Below the pieces are notes generated by a model, which had not been told where the DNA came from, searched no databases, and was given only the letters and a program-made list of their open reading frames with translations. DNA of 64,000 nucleotides from Prunella strophiata (Eukaryota > Chordata > Aves > Passeriformes > Prunellidae): assembly GCA_036583965.1 (NCBI GenBank), contig JAZBQD010000027.1, positions 27,721,001-27,785,000 on the forward strand, given 5' to 3'. Below, piece by piece: positions 40,001 to 52,100 of this stretch. How positions within the stretch are numbered: the first letter of the stretch is position 1; every line of letters begins with the position of its first letter. Position numbers and translations under genes: made by a program.

Positions 40001-43000
40001 ATTGTCTTGGGATAACTTTCAGAGGTTCTGTTTTCTCATTCCTCGCTCTCCTGTCTAGGCAATTTCACTTTGGTTTCTAAGATAGGGTGACTGTTATTTG
40101 CAGGAAAAGGGAAGAGGGGAATTCTTCAGTAGTCCAGAGAGCTTTGGTGAGGAACTGTCAGAGTGTCCTATGGAAAATTATTGTTGAAAACTGTCCTGAT
40201 AAAAGCTTTATGTTTACAGGAAACATTTACTTTGTTGTTTCTGTGTGTGTCTGTGGTGTCTCTATAAAAACAATTTTTATGTTTGTCCAGCTCCTCGGTG
40301 ACACACTCTTCAATTTTATTATGTTTTCTGGTGCTTCCTGCTTCTATGAAGATACTGACTTCAGCTTTACAATTATTTTCCTAGACTGTGCCTTGAGGCT
40401 GCTGCATAGAAAATGTTAAGCTAACCTGTTTGTCTGGAATATCCCCATGCTGCTGGTTTGTCTGGAAAACAGTGTCACAGCTTCATGCAGACAGCTGGTA
40501 TCAGCTTTGAGCAGAGGTTCAACTAGAGACCTCCAGAGGTTCACCCTAAATTTATTTTGCAAATGTAATAAAGAGAGAATTTGGATCTCAGAGTGTCTCT
40601 CTTACTGTTTAAATGGTGAACATATGAGTTATAAAAGGAGTTATTGATCTTCTTAATGTCAAAAGAAAAATATCTTGTGTCACTGAGCCTTCAGAAATTT
40701 AGGAGTATCAAGATAAAAGTCTTACTTGAAACTTTGAATTGCTGCAGCTGTTGAGGAATTGATGGAGAGGTTGCATTGCTCTTACCTCTTGTTGTCTAAC
40801 TGGTGAATGTTATCATGGACAATTGACAGTGGCATATCAAATTTTCTTCTGCAGGGGAAATAAAAACTTTTTTAAAAAGGAATTCAATTTGAAGTGAATG
40901 GGAATGAAAAGTTTGTCCTCATTTACATTAGTTTGGCATCTCTTTGACTTTTTTGAAAAGCTCCATAGTTATGTGATGCTCACAGTTGTCTTCAGTGAAT
41001 ATTTTCTTGTTGGAAGAAGATTTAGTGGTAGCTGCTCAGTAAATAACTGCTGAAGTCCTTACAGGTTTATTACTTGACTCAGGTAAGATGGCTCTTATTT
41101 TATTTCTATTTTAACCATTTTCTTTTTTCTATTCAAAGAAACGATTGAAAGCAGCAGAAGCAGAAAGCAAGCTAAAACAAGTGTATATACCCAACTAGTA
41201 AGTATCTCTTGTTTTGTTTTCTATCTCATTGTAGAGGGACTGGTGTAGCAGTTTCCATGTCCTACCAATATTATTATTTCCTGCTTAGGATGTTGTACTA
41301 AGTGTTGCTCATTTCCTGCATCCTTTGTAATATTCCCATCCTGAAGTGACTGTTACTTATCTTCTGATTTTTATTTTTGTATGGACTGGGAGTTGGGGAC
41401 TTGCTGGCAGGTCAGCATGGTTGTGAACAAAAAGTTAGCTAATTAACTGCTCAGTAAGCTATCTGTTTTTCTTAATTTTTCTCAGCAGTGGATCACCAAT
41501 GCATGTTTGTTTGCTATATATCATTCTATGTTAAAAATAATGTATAATTATTTATAGGTGTACATATATTTTAAAACAAAATTTTTAGTAAAATGTGTCT
41601 TCTATTGCATTTCCTCTGCATAGCCTAGTCAGTAGTTGTTATAATGCAGAACTTCTAGTCTACCCTTTCCTTTCACTTTTCAACTTTCACTTCCAGATAT
41701 GTTCCCCTGTGTATTATCCCCAATAACTTCTTTGCTCTTTTATGCTGTCTCCTTTTAAATATTTATGAACTTCTACCATCTGTTCTGTTACTTTAGATAA
41801 AACTAATTTTTATATATTTAGCTTGCAAGACAGCCCCTTATTTCTTCTGAAAATAGAGGATCCATGGTTATATGTCAATACCTCTCAGGTGAATTTACTA
41901 AAAATGAGGTGTAATATTCAGAGTGAAGCCAAATAGATTTCTTGTCACACAATTTTTCAACAATACTGCTTTTTGGGGATGGTGTTACTCTGCAGGGGGA
42001 CACTGGACATCAAATTAAACATGAATTCACAATGTGATAAGCTCATAAAGCAAAAGGCAGTATAATTTAGACTGCAGATGCAAAAGGATATTGCAGACGA
42101 GAGAGCCTGGCAGTCCTGCTGTTCTCTTGGATTGTAACATGTGGAAGGAGGGCTTTGTGTTTGGAAGGTTGTGGTGCTCATTTGATAATGGCTGCCTGGA
42201 GTGGTATCTTATCCCTCAGCAAGGTAATTCTTTTTCCTACCTAGAGAACACATAATCAAATCAGCAATTTACCTCCCTGCTCCAGGAAAAGACCTGGCTC
42301 TGCCCACGTGGCTGCTCTTCTGTCTCTGGCTATGATTTCCAGTCACAGCTCATTTTATGAGTGTTGTACCTTAACTTACATATTATTTCATTGATAAAAT
42401 GGGGGATACATTCTCCTCCTTCTTCAATATCCTTTCATGTGTATCAGGGAAAGTAGCAATTACATGACTTATTTAATCCCACACGAATGCTTCTTCTGTT
42501 TTCTTGCTATTAATACCTCTAAAGGTGGCAACAATTAAATATTTCTAAGCTTTTTGGATTACTTCTACACAAGCTTGAGTACAAGGTCTGGCATATAGAG
42601 ACTGTATGGCATCTGCATTATCTTGTGACCTAGAAGGAGATTATATTCTTGGCTTGTAATAGCAATGCATGGTGTAGGGATCTAAATATCAATGTTATTG
42701 ATTTGTCCTTATCATGTTACTGAGCCCATTCCTGTTTCTAGGCTTGAGCCATAATGATCCACTTGTCACCTCAAAAATAAATTACTTGATGTAGGCTGTC
42801 ACAAGACTTATGCAGAAGTGTATCACCTGATTGACTGAAACCCATTTTAACAGTAATTGGTGTAAAATTGTTGGCAGTGGGAGACTCTGGAGGATATCAG
42901 GCTCAAACAATTTTACCTTGTTTTTTTCCTCTGGGTGTCTTCCATTGATAGGGCTCTTGTTTGTTTCTCTGATGGTAAATAGGAAAATCTAGCTGAGAGG

Positions 43001-46000
43001 AGGAAGATAATAAGAAAAAGAATAGGAGCTGTCTTCAAAGGTTACATACATGTTACACAATGAAAAATAACAGCTCTGTGTAAAGCTTTAGAGTTGGTAT
43101 TTTCTAACTTGAAATTGTGCCTCAAATTTTTTAATGCAGGTAACTGAAGCATGGAGGGTCATACAGGTAATTGATGTGAGGTTATCAAGTCTTACAGCAA
43201 TGTCTTAGAAAAACACTTCTGACTCAGACTGAATAAGCATTTCTGTACCTCTTCCAAGAATAACCCTGGTTTTGGGGCAGACATTTGTAGTTGACTTGAC
43301 AGAACCTGATGTCTATAAATATGGCTTTGCAATGAAGCCCTTTGGCTAAAAAGCACTAATATGCTTTCCTGGTGAAAGGAAAAAGTGTAAAATCAGTTAA
43401 ACTCAGGAAATACTGAAAAGCAAATGTTTCAGTTGTTTTCTGTAGCACTGTCTGTGTCAGTGCGAGCGGTGTTGAAACAGCAACAGAAGTCTGAATGCAC
43501 AAAGAGATTCCACATCTCACATCCTTGTCCTGCCATCCTCCAAAGTGGGTGCAGTGCTTGGGAGACCTTCATGCAGGTGTAATCTCAGATTTTCTTCTTC
43601 TAGTGTGTACCCAAACATACTCTTCAGGTTGTTGTGGAAGCTGTACTCTGGTTTTACTAATCTTACAGGCATCATATGTACCATCTTCTTTTTGATGAAG
43701 ATCTGGTTGTGAGGCTTCTGCTTTTTGGGATTAGGACATCTGCAATCATGAAGGCTGAGACATCCAGTTTTGTGTGGCTTTTCCTCTCATTTGCTTTGAT
43801 CTAAGTGTGATACCAGAAGGGGTAAGAACAAGGAAGAATGAACTGCTCCACACGATTTCCAGTCTCCAAAATGTACTGGTGAAAAATGTAACCTTTAACT
43901 CTACACCTGTATGTGTTAATGAATACATTCTATTTACAGTATTTTATCTGAGAATCTCAAAGCACTTTGACAAGCTGCAAATGCATTCTCTCAAAGGCTG
44001 TGAAGCAGGGAAATACTGTTCTCCCTACTGTGCCCCTTTTGTGAATCCAATAGGGAAACTGGAGGAATAGGTCAAAGCTTTGGTTCACTACAAGGGACAA
44101 CTGCTTAACAAGCTGAAGATAATTCCTTTGTCTGTTTCTTGGTTGTCCTCTGCTTGAGGAGCAAGATCGTTTTTCTTCCCTGTTTCATTGTGCAGAGGTC
44201 CATGGCAACATGGAAAACTTGAAAGGTGTAATGCTGCTCTTCCTTCTGTAGCTGTGCTAGTTAAAATGGCAATCCCCAACATTTTGTTGGAGCAAGCTGC
44301 TCCTATTCAGAAAGCATTGTTTAATGGTCATTAGACCTGCTCTTAGAAGTGGGTATTTACAGGAGGTTGGAGAGCTGTGAGGAAAGCTCACCTCTGTTGC
44401 CTGGATCCAGACACTTTGTTAGATGCCTAGAGGTGAACGGCACAAATGTGCCTTAAAAAGGATTTTAAATTGTTTTTATTTCTGAGGCTTTATTTCTTAC
44501 TTGTTTTAGTTGCACCCAGCACACATGAGTTCTTCAATAACAGGAAATATTCACAGGGTGGTATTAAGTTTATAACTATTTCTAACAACAAAAATTTTAT
44601 CACCGTGCTGTGGGTCAAATGCTGCTCATCTGCTGAAGGGATATCAGGACTATCTGCAGGTTGGGTATTTTTTGTGGCAGGGGCCTCAGTCCCTGTTGAC
44701 AGGCTTCTCTCTACATGTGCTTTATTGCCTCCATCTCTTTCCTTGGGACTGAGCTGAAGAGTACAGCTCAGAAATCTGTACTTCATGGTCCCTCTTGTAG
44801 CATTACTGACTGCTCCTCCACAACTGAAACCCCTTTAAGAGACTTCCATTCCTGATATAAGAACTGGAAATGAGAGTCTGCCACACCATCAGTATTCTCA
44901 CTACCTTATTTGCATCTTTAGCTTCAGCTTCATTAATTTCTTAATGATTCATCCAGTTACTCATCTGATACTCTTGTTAATAGCTGTGGCAGGCCTTGGT
45001 GATATCAAACAAGTTTAATTAACATATCATCAACAATTAAGAGCTTTTAGCTTTTCATATGATGAAAACATTATCTGCCTGAATTTTATTGTTACTGCCA
45101 CTCAGAAACTTGACCGTAGCTTTGAAGCAGGACACTGGTGCTTGCTGCAGCTTCATTGCTGCAGACTCCTGGAGTTTACCACAACTACAGCATGTTAGTC
45201 CTTCTGATTAGCATGGTTTGGTGATCAGCTTTCACCTGTGCATGCTTTCCACTTGTGTTTTAATACAAGCTTCATAATGGTTGCAGAGAGGATAATGGAG
45301 TCAGGCCACCATCCTCCTTTCTGGTCCCAGTTCTTTGGATGTGCTTTGTTGGGCTCTACTGATGGATGTCAGATTATTTTTCTATATTTTTGGGGAATAA
45401 ATCCAAGGTATGGAAGGGAAGAAACAGGCCTGATGTTGAAGCATTAGGCCTTAGTTTTCTTTACTTCAGTCTCTTGCTCTGTGGAGCAGCACCTCCTGTA
45501 GCAGCGTGTCTGGGAGGGCTGTTTGTTTTGCAGCATCGGGGCAATGTTTGCATATGAAGTTTGCTCGTGAATCATTGGCAGAAGTTCTTTTGCAGCAGGT
45601 TACTATAGTGACATCCCCAGCAGAGGAGTGTGAATGTTCCCTCTTTCAACTGCCCCTTTGTTAAACTGCCCTCGGATCTCCTGCCATCTGCGGGGTCAGA
45701 ACTTGGTGCCTTTCTGATAAGCACCCTGAAGCACTTTAATCTTTGTAAGAGCTGGGCAAATTAATAAGCAGAAGGAGATGAAAACATATTCAGGCTTGTG
45801 AATTCATCTAAATGTCTTTTTTTTTTTTTTTTTTTTTTTTATCTCTTCTGCTGCTTTTGAGCTGTGTATGTGCTGCTCAGTGCACTGTAGGAACAAACTT
45901 CTTACAGTGTTCCTGTGCCATTTGGCCTCCTGAGCTTTCTCTGCTGCAAAAATTTTACGGTGAGAATGCTATCAGAAGTTTTTCCTGGACTGGACAAATA

Positions 46001-49000
46001 CACTCTTGCCTCCTTATGTAACCTGTGTGTGGTTCCTGTACTTTGTTCACAGCAGAACCTATTTTGTCTCTGTCAAAATGGAGTTTTACTGAGCTCTGTA
46101 TCTCAGGATCTGATTGGACATTTTCAGATAAGAAGGATGTTTTCTGGCTTCCAGGGCAGCATCAGCTTTCCAGTTGTCTTCAGAATTATGTCAGTTGGAA
46201 CTCCTTTGCTTTTCATTGCTGAGAACATGAAACCTGATGCTGGTGCTCCATTAGAAAGAAATTAATTTGGCTCTATTCCCACAATGCTGTTTTTGTAGCA
46301 CTAGCCTGGGTAAAACACAGCAAGTATTCTGGGTTACTGAAATCACTGTGACTCCTGTGTCAGTGTGCAGCTGATGTGTAAGAAAAGGAGGTTGCAGAAA
46401 GCCATTTTAAGATATTTCTGCTTCCAAATCATGGGTTTGTTAGTTAGAAATAAAAGGAATATGCCCACTCCCTTCAGTTTTCAGGTAAGGAAACTTACCT
46501 GAAAAGGATACAATAGGAATGTAACCAGCATTGCAATTCGGGCTCATGTTCAGCAGTTGGCTCCAAAGCCAGCCTGCTCTTTGCTGCTTCTATAATGTGA
46601 ACTCCTAACAGAGCTCCAGAGTCCTTGCATGTTTGATAAACTCATCGTGTGCTCTTGTGTGAAACTTCGTATATGACTTCCACCTTCCTCCATCCCCTAG
46701 AAGTCCTGTCCCTGTAACAGCAATCCTCTGTCCTCCTCCTTCCCTCCTATGCCAGATTTTTTGAAGGCTTCATTCTCCCCCTCAGACACTTCTTCCTCTG
46801 CAGAGATTTTGTGCTGTTCCATACTGCTCTCCATGCCAAGGTTTTGTTTGCCTTCCATTCTCAGCTCCCACCAGTAGCTTTTGTTTTAGCTTGTAGCTGT
46901 TGGCTTTTCCTGAATCATTATTTTAAAGAGGGTGTAGGGATGAGCTGAGGTGACCCAGATGTTGTTGCATGTTGGGGGTACTTATGGGAATTGTGGCCAC
47001 ATGATGCAAACCCTTGCAGTGAGACAACATGGAAATATTTGTGACTGCAGTCTAGGGTTGTATTTCCCTGATTAAAGCAGATGTTGCCCTCTCTCTGCCT
47101 GTTGCTCTTGCCCCCCAGCCTTCTTTTTGGAGATTAAAGGAAAATATCTCTAATATTGAGGACTTGTGAGTGAGATCTGTTTTTACCTAGATTCACATGT
47201 CTGGGATAGTGAATAAGATACCTACCTGGCCTGGTTTATTGTTTTTTAAAAGGTTTTGAAGTCTTGTAAATGGCATCCAACTATCATTATTGTTATTTTC
47301 ATTATCAATATTTTAAAAATATTATTGATACAGTGTGTTCATGAAAGTCAGATTGCTGGTATTTACAGCTGGTTCTGGAAGCCACATGCTGAATGAAATT
47401 TGAGTCTTCAACCATTTTGGGCCATATCTTCAAAAGTCAAATAAAAAATTGCATGCCTCAATTAACACTCATTCTTTTTGCTTTGTGTTTTAAGTAACAA
47501 GCCAAACCCCAACCAGATCAATGTAAATAATGTCAAACCAGGAGTGGTAAATGGTACTGGAGTCCAGGCACAGAACGCGGGAGCAGGACGGGCCTGTGAG
47601 AGCTGTTACAGTAAGTGCCAGAACGGCAGCTGAGATGGAAATGTTCAAGTAAAAGCTGTCTTGTGCTGGGGTGGGGGGCAGAACTGCATACAGCAGCATT
47701 CAAGCAAAGATGGGTTTTTTGTGAGGTTGTTTTTGTTTAGTGTTTGTTTTGTTTTTTAACTGTGTTACACTTGTAAATAGACTTAATGTAAATAGACTAA
47801 AGGGGCAGTTAGTAAATGTTCTACATAATTGCACACAACTATTGAGTGAATATTTAAATCACTAATGTGTGAATTTGACAATTTTTTTCATAATTTTTAG
47901 TAGATTTCAAAATATATGACATCACTGTGTTTGATCTGCTGTGTGATATTAATATACTGAGTTCTAATGATTGTGCTCCTTTATGGGGAGCCTTTAGAGA
48001 TGCTGGAATGTAGGACTGTATGAGAAGTCAAGTCACAGACTCTGTACATTTTTCAGTTGTAAAATTAATATATGGGAAGCTCCTGAAGGCAGTCTTTGCT
48101 GTTTCCCATGTTCTGCAGAAATTCTCTTGCAAAAAGAGAAACTTTTCATCCATTGGCAGGAAATCTTCCCATCTTCATAATAATTATTATCTTAGTAATT
48201 GTTTCTTTCTGTTAGCATTTTAAAAGGGATGTAGATTAATTAATATAATCAATTCTGCTGAAATCACAAGTATGTTTAACAGTGGTGATGACAGCAAAGC
48301 CATCATCAGTTTTGAAGGTCTGTTTGAGCTTTGCTCTGTGTGTGGGGGGATGTTTTCTTTTGTGCTGCTTCTAAAGAGAATAAGATCTGAAAAGTGATCC
48401 TGTGTAAGGATATATATAATTTCCACCTTTGTTATCTCTAGCCACCCAGTCTTACCAGTGGTATTCTTGGGGTCCCCCTAACATGCAGTGTCGCCTCTGT
48501 GCATCCTGTTGGACCTACTGGAAGAAATACGGTGGCTTGAAAATGCCAACACGGTTAGATGGGGAGAGGCCCTGGACCAAATCGCAATAATTTGGTGGGT
48601 ATCCACCAGGCAGACTGCTGCCTCTGCCTGCCAAGCTCAGTGTCATGCTACCTAACTGCCTGCTCACTGTTCTTAAATATTTAACCACCAAAAGAATGCC
48701 TGCAGCCCTCATTGTTGTCCTTGGGTTTGGTATTTCGTGTCAAGCAGAAGTTGGCGCATTAACCTCGGCTAGAAGTAATTTGTTGCCAAGTACTGCCCTG
48801 AGAAAAAAAAAAAAAAAAACATCATTTGTTTAGCAAACCAGCCTTCAAATGCATGAAATGACTTAGTGGAGATGGGAGAAACTGAAATGCCAGCCAGTGT
48901 TTCTGGTATTTGGTTTCCATTATTTTTGCTGTAGGGGGAACTCCACTGTTTTTTTCTCTCCAAAAGAATTAATTATTTCCTGAAACCTATTTACTCTCCC

Positions 49001-49099
49001 AAGGCATATTCAAAATTAGATATACCCCAAATAGCTAGTGACTTTTTAGAGATCCTTTATCTTGTTTTTCTACCTAATCCTATTTTTTTTTAATAATCC

Positions 49100-49148
<49 letters not shown>

Positions 49149-52100
49149 GTTAGGTTTGAGTAAGCATTGTATGAGCTGTTTCTGTTTCATTTTTCGTCTC
49201 TTATTCGAAAACCAAAATTCTCAGATTTTTTTCCTGAACTTGGTGAGAGTTTAATCTGGAAGCATTAGGCATTAAGCTGATTGGAAAAAGTAACTGTATC
49301 ACATGGATAGAAGGATAGCACACACTGAACTTTTATCTCAGGATATTTTCTTTCCTCTTTACTATTCTTTGCTATCATTCCCTTTCAATTTCTTTTTGTT
49401 TTACCTTTATCCTATCCAGGCTGCTCTTTGCCCTCTGAAGCCTCCTAATTGCTGAGATAACTGCCTTGTACCTCTTGTTTGTTAATTAAAAGTATGTAAA
49501 TAGTCAGAGAAGAGAAAGCCTTGTTCTCCCCAAACTGAAATTTCTTCCTGTTTTCCAGCTATGGGTGGGTCTGAGATAACAAGATACTACTTGCATTATT
49601 TCATTGGTTGACTTAGTTGCTTTTCATAAAGAGGATAACTACTTTGGTTCTCATTAGCTGATAAATGTCTTCCAGTAGTATTCTTTATTATATGCAATGA
49701 ATATGAAATCTATCTGTGAGTACATTTGCTGAGTTAAGAGTAAGAATTAAAAGAAATTCTTGCAGCTTTGAGCCAAAACCATTTCTGCATGCCATACATA
49801 TGCTTTGGGAAATGAGTTTTTGGTGTGTATTTTTGTCATGCAGCTCTTCCTGATTTTCCCCTCCTTCTGACAAATACTTTGTTGTAAGGAGTTTGCATTG
49901 TACCTTCAGAGCACCCAAAACTGGAGAGTCTTTCTGTTTGAGTCTATAAGCTCTAAATCATGTGATAGCACCAGGTAACTTTTTCATGTCTGGCTTTTGG
50001 ATCCCTACCTTAAAGCTTGTGACAGCATACAAATGAATGCTTCCCTGCAAAGTGAAAAGGTTTACCTTCATTTTATCCTTTGAGATATTTGGGGTAAGAT
50101 GTGGGGAATAGTTGGGCTAAAAATATTTTTGTCTGTAATACCATTTCTGTTCTTATTTCTGAGAATTAGTAATTGAAAGTGATTTTACATAATGCTTACT
50201 CTTCTTTACAATAGTCCTTTCTAATAATTACCTTTTTCAGAAACCATTTTTATTTTCCTTTCCCTTCAGAGTCCTCATGGTGTGCCAGTACGAAACAGTG
50301 GGAGTCCCAAGTTTGCTATGAAGACACGACAAGCTTTCTATCTCCACACAACAAAACTGACCAGAATTGCCAGACGTTTATGTCGAGATATCTTGCGCCC
50401 TTGGCACGCTGCAAGACACCCCTATCTGCCTATCAACAGTGCAGCAATCAAAGCAGAATGTGAGTGGGCTGCAGCTGGGACCTCCTTGTCAAGGAGTCCT
50501 TTGAGACTCCTGGCCTGTAAAGTTTTGAGTTGCAGCTTGCTGACATACTCTCTTGCACGTAGCTAGTGCATTCACAAAACCTAGCTGTACTTGCAGAACC
50601 TTCTAGCTGATGGTAGGCTGGGCAAAATAACTTTGAAAGTTCAGGAGTTGTTTGTTTTAAAACATTTGTGTTTGCTATTACATGGAGCATTCTCTGTGTT
50701 TGTGTCCTGTTGCCAGGATCTGCTTGCCACCTGTAAAATTCCTTTTAATGGCAAAGCTCTTTCAGGACACTGGAGTTATTCACTTGGTTTTGCTGTAATA
50801 GCTAAATGTCTTCACCCTCTAATTATTTTTCTGTGTTTTACAGGCACAGCACGTTTACCTGAGGCATCAGAAAACCCATTGCTATTAAAGCAAGTGGTTC
50901 GAAAGCCTTTAGAAGCAGTACTCCGGTATTTAGGTATTAAACAAACCAAACTATCACATGCAAAACCCCCCAAACACAGGAAACACCCTCCTAACTACAC
51001 TGCTGACCATTTGGGTTTTCCACTTGGGTCTAGATTTAGATGCTCATTCTGGATTAATAACAAACAAATAAGAAACAAGGCACAAAATCCCCCACCCCAC
51101 AAACAAAAGAAAACACGAAACCCATCTTGTTAATTTGTCCTTTTTACTTTTCCTGCTTTATCTGACAGACCCTGTGTCTCTGCAGAAACTTGTTCAAGTG
51201 AAGGGAGGGATGTGTTTGCTGTGGCTTCTGATGTATATGGAGACAAGTTACCATCTGCTAGTGGAGGCACTAACATCATGTTTTGGGAACATTTGATTAT
51301 TCACTTCTTCTGGTTTTGAGCTGTCTGGAGGTAGTTTGTACAGTTGAGTCCTCCGAGAAACCTGTTGGGTTTAGGACAGCACTATGTCCCACAGCTTGTG
51401 AATCAGTTGATGGCTGTTCTGTGCTGAATCTAGACAAGGGGATCGTACTTCTGTTTTTCACTTTCTTCTTGGGTTTTGGTGGGGTTTTATTATTTTTTTT
51501 TTAATTACAATTTTCTTGAGGACTTTTGCCTCATGAGCTGATCTATGGTGCAGGACTGAGTAGCTCCATCCAGAACTTTGGTGTAAGTTTGAGCTGCTGG
51601 AAGCATCCAGAGTGATGCTGTATAACAAGCCAGTGCTAACTCCAGACAAATGCCAGATCCTTTTCCCCAGTGCTCCCTGTTGCCCTGCAGACATCCCTCA
51701 AGTTGTTCTGGCAGTCAAACACGAGTCTCTCCTCTTTGAAGGCTTCCAGCTTAGCAAGGAAGTTGATTGCCTTTTTATTTAGATAAGCAGCATTGGAGTT
51801 GATTTTAGGTTTCTTTGAACGTTTTTGTTGATGAAATATTGTAAGGCTGAGGATGTATTAAATATTTACTGCTTCTCTGTTGGATGTTGTACTTCTGCTG
51901 TGTACTAATGGGATACATGGATTGAGAAACCTTTGGAAACCTATAGTGCAACAAAAGAGAGCAAATGAAGGGAGAAGTTTGCTGTTGGATAAAATCCTTA
52001 TTTTAATAATTGTACAGAAAGTAGCAGCAGATTTTGAGTTTTCTTTGTACTGTGTCAGGGTCTCCACTGGATTACTGAGCTGGGAGAAAAGAGTGATAGA

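Larger units (their letters stand above)
41198..47494 (+). other. MTA1 intron 11
   Basis: 6.3 kb, donor GTAAGT, acceptor TTTGTGTTTTAAG. It holds a T24 run (45817-45840), an AT-rich inverted repeat (47303-47330), two recursive-splice-like junctions (43139/43140, 46484/46485), and an AT patch rich in TAATTA-like motifs (about 44930-45110). The segment at about 46600-46900 is unusually pyrimidine-rich. No gene was recognised. Confidence 0.8.
48595..50269 (+). other. MTA1 intron 13
   Basis: 1.7 kb, donor GTGGGT, a weaker match to U1 than the others, acceptor TTTCCCTTCAG. It contains an A17 run (48803-48819) and a T44 run (49104-49147). Nothing else was recognised. Confidence 0.85.

Noticed and set aside
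48442..48590. Calling the whole locus a pseudogene because of the exon 13 stop
   Set aside because: All other exons and splice sites are intact and conserved, and one surplus base in a short C run is a common assembly error. One lesion is not enough.
48803..48819. A17 run as the tail of a processed retrocopy or a polyadenylated transcript end
   Set aside because: No AATAAA-type signal at the right distance and no retrocopy body upstream were seen.
50591..51133. A 180-codon open frame as a separate gene
   Set aside because: It is exon 15 of MTA1 read together with parts of the introns on both sides; the splice sites at 50844 and 50933 explain it.
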